DNA of 41,531 nt from Gammaproteobacteria bacterium (GTDB taxonomy: Bacteria > Pseudomonadota > Gammaproteobacteria > Methylococcales > Methylomonadaceae). This document shows, in pieces, positions 8,888-17,400 of this stretch (positions are counted from its first letter, which is position 1; each line of letters starts with the position of its first letter). The notes under the pieces were generated by a model, which did not search any database, was not told the origin of the DNA, and saw nothing but the letters and a program-made list of their open reading frames with translations. The translations under genes and the position numbers were made by a program. The stretch spans positions 1 through 41,531 of the forward strand of contig JAJRUF010000035.1 in assembly GCA_024277935.1 (NCBI GenBank), in the 5' to 3' direction.

Positions 8888-10582
8888 TTATGACTCCGCT
8901 GCACGGCCTTTTTGTGGAAATAAACCACGAGGACGTTTCTGAATAAATAAAATAATAAACACTAAAACCACAACCTTTGCTAATACAGCACCTGCGATAG
9001 GTTCTAGCACTTTATTAGCAATGCCTAGTGTAAAACCTGACACTAATGTTCCCCATAAATTACCCACACCACCAAACACCACTACCATAAATGAATCAAC
9101 TATATAGGCCTGTCCCAAATTTGGCCCTACATTAGTAATCTGACTTAAGGCAACACCCGCAATACCTGCAACACCAGACCCTAAGCCAAAAGTCATTGCA
9201 TCCACTTTGTCAGTTGGTATCCCCATTGCTTTTGCCATATTTCGGTTCTGTGAAACAGCTCTAACCTCAAGACCTAATCGTGTACGCCGTAGAATTTGTA
9301 ATAATGCAGCAAACACCAATAAACAAAAAACTAATATATATATCCGATTCCAAGTAAATGATAGAAAGTCATTAATATACAAAGAGCCACTCATAAAATC
9401 TGGAGTGATGACACTGCGGTTTAAAGGTGAAAAAATAGAGCGTACTGTTTGTTGTAAAAATAAACTAACCCCAAAAGTTGCTAATAATGTTTCCAGCGGC
9501 CGTCCATATAAAAAACGTATAATTCCTCGTTCAATAGCAATACCTACAAGACCTGCCACTATAAATGCTGCGGGTATCGATAATATCAACGATAAAGCGA
9601 TATGATTTGGCATAATAAGTTGCATTACGTAAGTCGTGTAAGCACCTAACATCATCATTTCACCATGTGCCATATTAATCACACCCATCACACCAAATGT
9701 AATAGCTAACCCTATAGCAGCTAACACCAATACAGCACCAAGACTTAATCCGAAAAATACTGTTTTAATGGTTGCATAGACTTGTAAACGTGCTTCAATC
9801 TTTACTAATGCTGACTTTGCTATCTTACGAATTTGCTTATCAGGTTCATTGAATTGGCCATCACTATCTTTTTCCAGCATATGCTGTAAACGGTTAACTG
9901 CCTCCAAACTGGTATGTTGTTTTAAACTTTCCACTGCCGCAAGACGTACATTTTTATCTGAACTCGTCATATCTTGAAGGGCAAGTATTAATTGTATTTC
10001 TTGCTGTATAGTCTCATCCTGCTCTGAATCAGCAACACTTTTTAATAACTGTATGGCTTCCTTAGTAGGATTTTTTGCTAAGGTTTTTACTGCTTGCATA
10101 CGAATATCTGTATCCTCTAAATACAATTCTTTCTGAGCCAGCAATAGTCTAAGCTGAGATCTTAATCGATTACTTAACCTAATTTTTTTAATATCTGCTT
10201 TTTTTAAGCGGCCGATAGAATCACCTGTTTCAGCCTGACTCGCTGCATAATAATCCCCCTGATTTTCAGCAATAAGCAAAGAACCATCTGCTCTGTTTTC
10301 AAATAGATTTCCAATTAATAAAGCATCCAGAATAATAATCGTGCGAGGGTTTTCAATCTTTATTAATTGCTTAATTGCTTCGGCACGTTTTGATAAAGAA
10401 CGCTGTTTTAAAGCTAATAATGCGCTAGAAAAATCAGCTTTGACTTCTAAAATTTCAGTTACATCTGAGTTAGCTTTAGAGGTAACTTCTTGGGCATTAA
10501 TCTGCTGAGAAAAAAATAACAACGGTAACAGCATAGCAATTAAAAATAGCATTGCCAGTCTGCCTGTTCCATTCAAAATCAT
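8888..10582 (-). CDS. urtB: Urea ABC transporter permease UrtB
   Basis: This is the LivH-like permease of the urea importer, 564 residues. A signal peptide (residues 1 to about 30, ending INAQ) is followed by an extracytoplasmic helical region to about residue 265 with HEAT-like repeats (RMQAVKTLAKNPTKEAIQLL, RLAAVESLKQH). The membrane domain then carries ITFGVMGVINMAHGEMMMLGA and LEVRAVSQNRNMAKAMGI. The long N-terminal extension is normal for UrtB of proteobacteria. A GGAG site precedes the ATG. It begins 145 bases after urtA across a hairpin-rich gap and ends one base before urtC. Confidence 0.96.
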   Translation of the reverse strand: MILNGTGRLAMLFLIAMLLPLLFFSQQINAQEVTSKANSDVTEILEVKADFSSALLALKQRSLSKRAEAIKQLIKIENPRTIIILDALLIGNLFENRADGSLLIAENQGDYYAASQAETGDSIGRLKKADIKKIRLSNRLRSQLRLLLAQKELYLEDTDIRMQAVKTLAKNPTKEAIQLLKSVADSEQDETIQQEIQLILALQDMTSSDKNVRLAAVESLKQHTSLEAVNRLQHMLEKDSDGQFNEPDKQIRKIAKSALVKIEARLQVYATIKTVFFGLSLGAVLVLAAIGLAITFGVMGVINMAHGEMMMLGAYTTYVMQLIMPNHIALSLILSIPAAFIVAGLVGIAIERGIIRFLYGRPLETLLATFGVSLFLQQTVRSIFSPLNRSVITPDFMSGSLYINDFLSFTWNRIYILVFCLLVFAALLQILRRTRLGLEVRAVSQNRNMAKAMGIPTDKVDAMTFGLGSGVAGIAGVALSQITNVGPNLGQAYIVDSFMVVVFGGVGNLWGTLVSGFTLGIANKVLEPIAGAVLAKVVVLVFIILFIQKRPRGLFPQKGRAAES

Positions 10583-10612
10583 ATCTACTCCGTAAAATAC
10601 GATGGGGGAAAA

Positions 10613-10669
10613 GTTTACTAAGTTATTTCATAGTATGAAATAAAATAGTTATGAAATAACTTAGTAAGC
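10613..10669 (-). other. Strong hairpin in urtA-urtB gap, with an alternative pairing
   Basis: TACTAAGTTATTTCAT at 10616-10631 pairs perfectly with its complement at 10651-10666, and pairing extends two to three bases further with a G-U. The loop holds a second copy of ATGAAATAA (10635-10643), which could pair instead with TTATTTCAT at 10623-10631 around a 3-base loop. In the transcript, read on the minus strand, the two stems exclude each other. A short T-run (TTTT) follows on the transcript side. It could be a partial terminator, an RNA-stability stem or a switch, placed where UrtA needs to be made in excess over the membrane parts. Confidence 0.7.
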
Positions 10670-10684
10670 CTCAAACATAAACGC

Positions 10685-10705
10685 ACTCGTTCAAAGAGAA
10701 CGAGT
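10685..10705 (-). terminator. Hairpin just after urtA, possible attenuator
   Basis: ACTCGTTC (10685-10692) and GAACGAGT (10698-10705) form a perfect 8-bp stem with a 5-base loop, 22 bases downstream of the urtA stop. In the transcript it is followed by GCGTTTATGTTT, which is only moderately T-rich, so complete termination is unlikely. It more likely protects the urtA message end or reduces read-through into urtB. Confidence 0.5.
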
Positions 10706-10727
10706 ACGTTAAACAACAATCAAGCGA

Positions 10728-12026
10728 TTAGAATTTTTGACCCGAACACTTTTTAGTAATAGTGTTGTAGTTGCCACAATTAATAGGGGCAGTCCAGTCT
10801 GAGATAATTGGCTTACTTTCAGGTAAAAAGTCAGACCATGCATCACCTTTTACTAAGGTATTGGTTTGCCAAACTGTCATAAACTGCCCATCATCTTGAA
10901 TCTCACCAATAAACACAGGTTTAGAGATATGGTGATTAGGTAGCATTTGTGCAGTTCCACCGGTTAAGTTTGGGAATTTAATACCAATCATTGCTTTTTG
11001 CACAGCATTTGAGTCAGTAGTCCCCGCTTTTTCAACCGCTTTTACCCACATATTAAAACCTATGTAATGAGCTTCCATCGGGTCATTCGTTACCCGTTTT
11101 GGATCTTTAGTAAATTCATGCCATTGCTTAATAAAAGCTGCATTTTTAGTGGTATCAATACTCATAAAGTAATTCCAGGCTGCCATATGCCCTACCAATG
11201 GCTTAGTATCCATACCTGAAAGTTCCTCTTCTCCTACTGAGAAAGCAACAACGGGAATATCTTCTGCCGACATACCTTGATTACCTAGCTCTTTGTAGAA
11301 AGGAATATTTGCATCACCATTAATAGTAGAAACTACCGCAGTTTTCTTTCCTGCTGAGCCGAATTTCTTAATTTCTGCAACAATACTCTGCCAGTCAGAA
11401 TGCCCAAAAGGTGTGTAATTGATCATAATGTCCTTTTGATCCACCCCTTTAGACTTTAAATAAGCTTCTAAAATTTTGTTGGTTGTACGAGGGTAAACAT
11501 AATCCGTTCCAGCCAGTACCCAACGTTTTACACCCATATCATTCATTAAATAATCAATCGCTGGTATGGCTTGCTGGTTTGGCGCTGCCCCTGTATAAAA
11601 TACGTTTTTAGAAGATTCTTCACCTTCATATTGAACAGGGTAAAATAAAAGTCCGTTTAATTCTTCAATAACAGGTAAAACTGATTTACGAGAAACTGAA
11701 GTCCAGCAACCAAAAATTGTAGAAACTTTATCTTTAGTGATTAATTCACGCGCTTTTTCTGCAAATAAAGGCCAGTTTGAAGCAGGGTCAACCACTACCG
11801 CTTCTAATTTTTTTCCTAATAACCCACCTTTTTTATTTTGTTCATCAATCAGCATTAACATGGTGTCTTTCAGTGTGGTTTCACTGATCGCCATGGTGCC
11901 TGACAAAGAATGTAGGATACCTACTTTAATCGTATCTTCAGCACTTACGGCTGTATTGATACCTGCCATAAAAACCAGTGCGGACAACACACTTGTTATA
12001 CCTGTTTTACGTAGTATATTTTTCAT
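10728..12026 (-). CDS. urtA: Urea ABC transporter substrate-binding protein UrtA
   Basis: This is the periplasmic binding protein of the high-affinity urea importer, 432 residues. It has a Sec signal peptide ending TAVSA before EDTIKVGILHSLSG. The family core is clear: GLLGKKLEAVVVDPASNWPLF, TIFGCWTSVSRKSVLPV, GLLFYPVQYEGEESS and YFMSIDT. These belong to the UrtA/FmdD branch, which binds urea or short-chain amides, and the adjacent urease argues for urea. It lies 26 bases after the porin gene with an AGGAGTT site before the ATG, and is followed by two hairpins. Confidence 0.97.
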   Translation of the reverse strand: MKNILRKTGITSVLSALVFMAGINTAVSAEDTIKVGILHSLSGTMAISETTLKDTMLMLIDEQNKKGGLLGKKLEAVVVDPASNWPLFAEKARELITKDKVSTIFGCWTSVSRKSVLPVIEELNGLLFYPVQYEGEESSKNVFYTGAAPNQQAIPAIDYLMNDMGVKRWVLAGTDYVYPRTTNKILEAYLKSKGVDQKDIMINYTPFGHSDWQSIVAEIKKFGSAGKKTAVVSTINGDANIPFYKELGNQGMSAEDIPVVAFSVGEEELSGMDTKPLVGHMAAWNYFMSIDTTKNAAFIKQWHEFTKDPKRVTNDPMEAHYIGFNMWVKAVEKAGTTDSNAVQKAMIGIKFPNLTGGTAQMLPNHHISKPVFIGEIQDDGQFMTVWQTNTLVKGDAWSDFLPESKPIISDWTAPINCGNYNTITKKCSGQKF

Positions 12027-12052
12027 TGCATAACTCCTGAATATTATTAAAT

Positions 12053-13291
12053 TTAAATTTGTAATTGAAAGCCTACTGTTACAGAGTGCACTTTATCGCC
12101 TATTACATCTGAACTGTAATCTAGGTTTTTAGTGGTTCTATCACCATAATGCCAGTTCAGTGAAATAATTGCGTTATGTCCATCTATCACATAATTGACC
12201 CCCGCTTCATAAGCCTGTCTATCTGAGCTATGTGTTGGCATGGTATTGGTATAACGGAGAAAAGGTTGAAATTTACCAATAAAAACTTTTTGTGGTATTA
12301 AGTACATAGCACCTACATCGTAGGCATTACCTTCAAACATATTCCAACCCGGAGCAGCACTATCTCTAGTTGCTTGACTATAACCAGAAGTCACTGCATA
12401 GTTTTTATATTCACCGTTGAAAGTTACAACTCCTCCATTTCCTAACACTTTTTCCATTAATACATCAACAGCTGTACCCCGAAAGTTACCTTGGTCAGTT
12501 GCTGTTCCAGCACCATCTTCCTGGTATTGATTAGAGATACCCAAAGTCAAAATATCGCCACCTCCACCATAATAAGTACCTGATGTGTAATAGCCTGGAT
12601 TTTTTTCTACATCCCAGAAATTATATGCAATTCGTTGAGCATATAATAAATTGTCATCTGCATTTGCAACGGTTTTACTAGCCTGTAACCCATTGAATAT
12701 ACCAACAGCATATTGCAAGCGGCCTTCTAATACCGAACCCCAAAGCGTCACACCATCATCACGTCCATATATGCCAGCAGTACCAGCACCTACACCTGAA
12801 GCACCAAAATCAGCTGATTCAAAAGGTGTGCCAGTGCTAAACACATTATAATTTGCACTGTAAAAAGGGCCGTTCATTTCACGACGCTCTGCCGGTACAA
12901 GCATTCGACCCACCCAAATATTGAGATAGTTATTAAATTCAAATTTGGCAATGGCATCTAAAATTCTCATCGTGCCTCCATTAGAGCCACAAAACTGACA
13001 TTCAGTATTAAATTCCAGTTTGATATATTCATGTAATTGAGCATTCAAATACAGTCTCATATTATCAATACTAAAATCATTCGACCATTTTGATCCTGCA
13101 GCAGCAGCTTCAGTTGAGGTGAAGCTAGTTCTAAGCCCCGCCCCAACACTTACCCACTTGGTATCATCTATTTTAAAAGTGGCCCCTGCATTGGAAACAG
13201 TTGAGTAACCAAGCATTGATGTGACTAAAGCGGCGGCAGAAAAAGCTTTTACATACCACCTGGTAGCAAAAGCATTTTTAGCTACGTTCAT
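12053..13291 (-). CDS. Outer-membrane porin (FmdC-like)
   Basis: This is a predicted beta-barrel outer-membrane protein of 412 residues. A signal peptide of about 35 residues ends in SNA before GATFKIDDTKWVSVGAG. Alternating aromatic and hydrophobic strands and the terminal VTVGFQLQI (last residue I rather than F) fit a porin. Proteins of this kind are linked to amide/urea ABC transporters (FmdC-like), so passage of urea or short amides is the likely role by context. A CQFC pair in NTECQFCGSNGG is unusual for a porin. It is the first gene of the operon, with a CAGGAG ribosome site. Confidence 0.85.
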   Translation of the reverse strand: MNVAKNAFATRWYVKAFSAAALVTSMLGYSTVSNAGATFKIDDTKWVSVGAGLRTSFTSTEAAAAGSKWSNDFSIDNMRLYLNAQLHEYIKLEFNTECQFCGSNGGTMRILDAIAKFEFNNYLNIWVGRMLVPAERREMNGPFYSANYNVFSTGTPFESADFGASGVGAGTAGIYGRDDGVTLWGSVLEGRLQYAVGIFNGLQASKTVANADDNLLYAQRIAYNFWDVEKNPGYYTSGTYYGGGGDILTLGISNQYQEDGAGTATDQGNFRGTAVDVLMEKVLGNGGVVTFNGEYKNYAVTSGYSQATRDSAAPGWNMFEGNAYDVGAMYLIPQKVFIGKFQPFLRYTNTMPTHSSDRQAYEAGVNYVIDGHNAIISLNWHYGDRTTKNLDYSSDVIGDKVHSVTVGFQLQI

Positions 13292-13415
13292 AATTAACTC
13301 CTGAATTAGGTATTTTGATCAATAAATTAGGATTACTAGGAAGCTCCTCTATAATCCATTTTTCACCAATGTTGCAGGCTTGCGACAATTATTGTTTTTT
13401 GAACAAAGTTACACA

Positions 13416-13433
13416 ATGAGTCAAATGACTCAT
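13416..13433. promoter_or_regulatory. Inverted repeat in porin/lipoprotein divergent promoter region
   Basis: ATGAGTC (13416-13422) and GACTCAT (13427-13433) form a perfect 7-bp dyad with AAAT between, followed by a partial copy AAATGAC at 13439-13445. It lies about 125 bases upstream of the porin start and overlaps the presumed -35 of the divergent lipoprotein gene. This is a plausible operator for a dimeric regulator. The LuxR-type protein encoded at 17876-18790 is a candidate, by proximity only. Confidence 0.45.
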
Positions 13434-13454
13434 CAGTTAAATGACGTATATAAT
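13426..13454 (+). promoter_or_regulatory. Putative sigma-70 promoter of the lipoprotein gene
   Basis: TATAAT at 13449-13454 is a consensus -10. Seventeen bases upstream, ATGACT (13426-13431) matches the -35 consensus at four of six positions. It reads toward the lipoprotein gene at 13504, and a GAGG ribosome site lies before that ATG. The dyad at 13416-13433 covers the -35. Confidence 0.4.
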
Positions 13455-13503
13455 TTTTTAATCTAGGGGGGATAATATTAATTTTTAAAGAGGCTATTTC
13501 TAG

Positions 13504-14292
13504 ATGAATTATCAAAATCTTTCAAACCAGCGATTTAAAATTATTTGCCTATTTTTCAGCCTTGTTTTATCTGCCTGTACGGGTATATCAAATAAAGAAC
13601 CCTCTTCTTTTGATGCACAACGTGTAAACTCCATGTTTTTTCAATTGGAAAATAATTCAAACAACTTTAGCTATTCTTTGCCCAATAAAGAGATCAGCAA
13701 ACAAATAACAACAAATCTGGCAGAGTGGGGGTATATTTTTAATACTGACTTATCAGGTAACTACAGTCATCTGCTAAAAGTAAATGTCGGAAAAATTAGT
13801 CGTGGTTCAACACCTGTCGGTGTTTCATTTAGCTCAGGAAACTCAAATCCTAGATCAGTTAACTTCCAAAAAGCTGAAATTTTACCTATTACATGTTCAT
13901 TAATGCCAAAAGGGCAAGAGTCACAACATGTAGACTTGGTTATGGAAGTTATGGCTGAAAATTATAGCCATAATTTTAATCGCCCTAAGCAGCAGGCTCA
14001 GGTTATTAAAGAACTAACGGGCGACATTAGTACCGCCTGTTATAACCTACTGAGCAGTTTAAATATTAAAGTCCGACAAACAGATTCAGCCGTCAAACAG
14101 CTTAAACCAGCATGGATACCTGAAATTCGTATTGAAATTGACAACCAGGGTAATAACATAAACTCCATATCTAATCAGGCTGAGCCTGATGCTTCGGCAA
14201 CAAGTCATAAAACTGAAACACCTAGAAAACGAATGATTATTCATAACCAGGGAACACCTATTATTTTAAGATTCGGTGCTGATCGTAAATAA
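13504..14292 (+). CDS. Putative lipoprotein of unknown function
   Basis: The protein has 262 residues with a type II signal peptide: hydrophobic IICLFFSLVLSAC with lipobox LSAC, making C25 the lipidation site. Residues 40-180 look like a folded periplasmic domain. The remainder, from about 200, is polar and low-complexity (SNQAEPDASATSHKTE) and ends in a basic, hydrophobic tail. I do not recognise the family. It is divergent from the porin operon and precedes the permease-kinase, so a periplasmic accessory role in sensing is possible but unproven. The name rests on the signal sequence only. Confidence 0.75.
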   Translation: MNYQNLSNQRFKIICLFFSLVLSACTGISNKEPSSFDAQRVNSMFFQLENNSNNFSYSLPNKEISKQITTNLAEWGYIFNTDLSGNYSHLLKVNVGKISRGSTPVGVSFSSGNSNPRSVNFQKAEILPITCSLMPKGQESQHVDLVMEVMAENYSHNFNRPKQQAQVIKELTGDISTACYNLLSSLNIKVRQTDSAVKQLKPAWIPEIRIEIDNQGNNINSISNQAEPDASATSHKTETPRKRMIIHNQGTPIILRFGADRK

Positions 14293-14300
14293 ACCATCCA

Positions 14301-14336
14301 TTTTGGTGCATAAATCAAATAATATGTGCACCAAAA
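14301..14336 (+). terminator. Hairpin after the lipoprotein gene
   Basis: TTTTGGTGCA (14301-14310) and TGCACCAAAA (14327-14336) form a perfect 10-bp stem with a 16-base loop, 9 bases after the stop codon. No T-run follows on this strand. It may act as a transcript-end stem or as a regulatory dyad ahead of the kinase gene. Confidence 0.45.
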
Positions 14337-14472
14337 ATTATCTAAACTTACCAAATATAAAGGTGTTTAGGTATATACCACATCATTGATCTAGCTCTAT
14401 TATTATTTCAAACTAGGTACGACTTTTGCTTGTCTCTCTTAGTTTTTCACCTTCGCAAAAAGCCACCCCTTT

Positions 14473-17400
14473 ATGAATTCTGCTGCCCACCAAAGTATCT
14501 CTAAAACACGACGAGATTATAATTCCTGGGTTGCCAATGAAACCCTAGAAGATTATGCCTTGCGTTTTGCACCCAGTAGCTTTCGAAAGTGGTCTGAATT
14601 TCAAGTTGCCAGCACAGCTTTTGGTTCTACCTCATTCTTAGTATTAGAGGCCATCGGTGGATTTTTAACTATCAATTATGGATTTATTAATGCCTTTTGG
14701 GCCATAACGATTGTTGGACTGATTATCTTTATTATCAGTTTCCCAATCAGTTACTATGCAGCTCGCTATAACATTGATATTGACTTATTAACTCGCAGTG
14801 CCGGTTTTGGATATTTTGGTTCCACTATTACCTCATTAATCTACGCTTCTTTTACCTTTACCCTGTTTGCACTTGAAGCCTCAATTATGTCCAAAGCATT
14901 GGAATTGTATTACCATATTCCTATTGCATTTGCGCATTTTATCAGTGCAATGATTGTTATTCCTTTAGTTACATTTGGCATAACAACCATCAGCCGTATG
15001 CAATTATGGACACAGCCCTTATGGTTAATTTTATTATGCATCCCCTACTATGCCGTTTTTACCAAAGACCCTGAAGCATTACTCACATTAAAAGCCTATT
15101 TTGGTATCGTCAGTAGCGGTCAGGATTTTAACTGGCTACTGTTTGGTAGTGCTGCAACCGTTGCTTTTTCAATGGTTGCTCAAATTGGTGAGCAAGTGGA
15201 TTTTCTGCGTTTTATGCCACAAAAAAACCAGCACAACCGCTTTCGCTGGTGGGCAGCAACTATCATAGCCGGTCCCGGCTGGATTGTTTTTGGGGTATTG
15301 AGGCAATTGGGTGGAGCCTTATTGGCACAGCTAGCTATTCAAAATGGTGTTCCAGCTGAACATGCCCATGAACCCACCCAAATGTATTTAATTGCCTATA
15401 ACATGCTGATTAAAAATGCTGATTTGGCTTTAGCCGTCACCACTTTGTTCGTTGTTATTTCACAACTGAAAATTAATGTCACCAATGCTTATGCAGGTTC
15501 CTTAGCCTGGTCAAATTTCTTTTCTCGCTTAACACATACCCATCCTGGGCGAGTGATCTGGTTATTTTTTAATGTATCAATCGCTTTGTTATTAATGGAA
15601 TTCGGTGTATTTGGTGCACTGGAAAAAGTATTAGGTTTATTTTCCAATATAACTATTGCATGGATAACAGCTGTTGCTGCAGACCTTTTTATTAACAAGC
15701 CCTTAGGCCTTAGTCCCAAAATTATTGAGTTTAAACGTGCTTATCTTCCTGACTTAAACCCTGTTGGAATAATTTCAACATTCTGCGCATCAATTGTTTC
15801 TATCTTAGCTTACGTTGGTCTCTTTGGCGAATACGCCCAGGCTTTTTCAGCTTTTATTTCTTTGGGCCTTACCCTTATTTTAGTCCCAGGTATTGCTTAC
15901 TTTACTTCCTATCGTCATTATCTTGCACGCGCTCGTCAGTACAAGCATGATACTTCACTTAGGCAATGTTGTATTTGTGAAAACCAGTTTGAGCATGAGG
16001 ATATGGCCTATTGTCCTGCCTATCAAGATAGTATCTGTTCATTATGCTGTACACTTGATTCACGCTGTTTAGATGCTTGTAAACAAGGAGCTCGCCTAGA
16101 TGATTATTTTGAAAAAATTGCTAAATGCTGTTTCCCAGCAAGTATTGCTTTAAATTCAAGAATACGTTTAATTCGCTTTACACTTTTCTTTCTTTTTCTA
16201 AGTAGCCTGACCAGTATTTTTATTGGAATTATCTATTACCAAGATTTTCTCACCGCACAAAACACCCCCGGTTCATTTAATCTTTTATTTGAAAATTTTA
16301 TTAAAGTTTATTCTTCCTTACTTGTCTTTATTGGCTTGTGTACCTGGTGGTTAATATTAAACAATGAAAGCCGCCATTTAGCACATGAAGAAACAACTAA
16401 ACAAACACAATTACTACTGAAAGAAATTGAGAGTCACAAGGTTACCGATGCCAAATATCAACAGGCTATCAAAACAGCGGACAATGCCAGTAGTGCCAAA
16501 AGCCAGTTTTTAAGTAACATGAGCCATGAAATACGCACACCGCTCAATTGTATCGTGGGTTATTCCCATATTTTAAATGATGATCCATCAATACCCGATC
16601 ATAGACGTGAAGCCATCGCAATACTTAAGCGTAGTAGCGAACATTTATCGTCTTTAGTTGAAGATATTTTAGATATTTCCAGTATCGAAGCGCGTAAATT
16701 TGAACTGCGCTATGCCCCTTTTGACCTACCCAGCCTTATTGAACATTTGGTTAGTAGTTTTAGGACACAAATTGAAGATAAGGGCTTGAAGTTTAGCTGC
16801 CAAATTGCTGACCCTTTACCGGTAAAAGTGCGTGGTGATGAGAAACGAATCAGGCAAATTTTAATAAATCTGCTTAATAATGCCACTAAATTTACTTCTG
16901 ATGGCGAAATTATTTTCCGAGTTATTTATCGTAGTGGGGTTGCCAGCTTTCAGGTCATTGATACAGGAGAGGGTATTTCAGAGGAAGATATTAACAATAT
17001 TTTTCAACCCTTTAGCCGGTTTAGTCGTGCGACAGGAACAGCCGTTTCAGGAAGTGGTTTAGGGCTCACTATTTGTAAAATAATTACAGAACTGATGGGG
17101 GGAGAGATTTCAGTCAATAGTGCAGTTAATAAAGGGTCTACTTTTACTGTGCGTTTTCTACTGTCGAGCCTTGGCAATACTGCACTGTTAAGTACCAATA
17201 AAAAAATTATTGCTTTTCAAGATGATAAGAAAACCATACTGGTCGTTGACGACCAATATGAACACCGTGAACTCATTTCATCAGTTCTGGAACCTTTAGG
17301 ATTTATTGTAAAAAAAGTAGAGTCAGGAGAGCAGTGTGTCAAAATGATTGCAGATATTAAACCAGACCTTGTATTAATGGACCTGTCAATGAATGGCATG

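Noticed and set aside
13292-13503. Sigma-54 promoter for the nitrogen-related operon
   Set aside because: I looked for TGGCAC-N5-TTGC on both strands and found no acceptable match.
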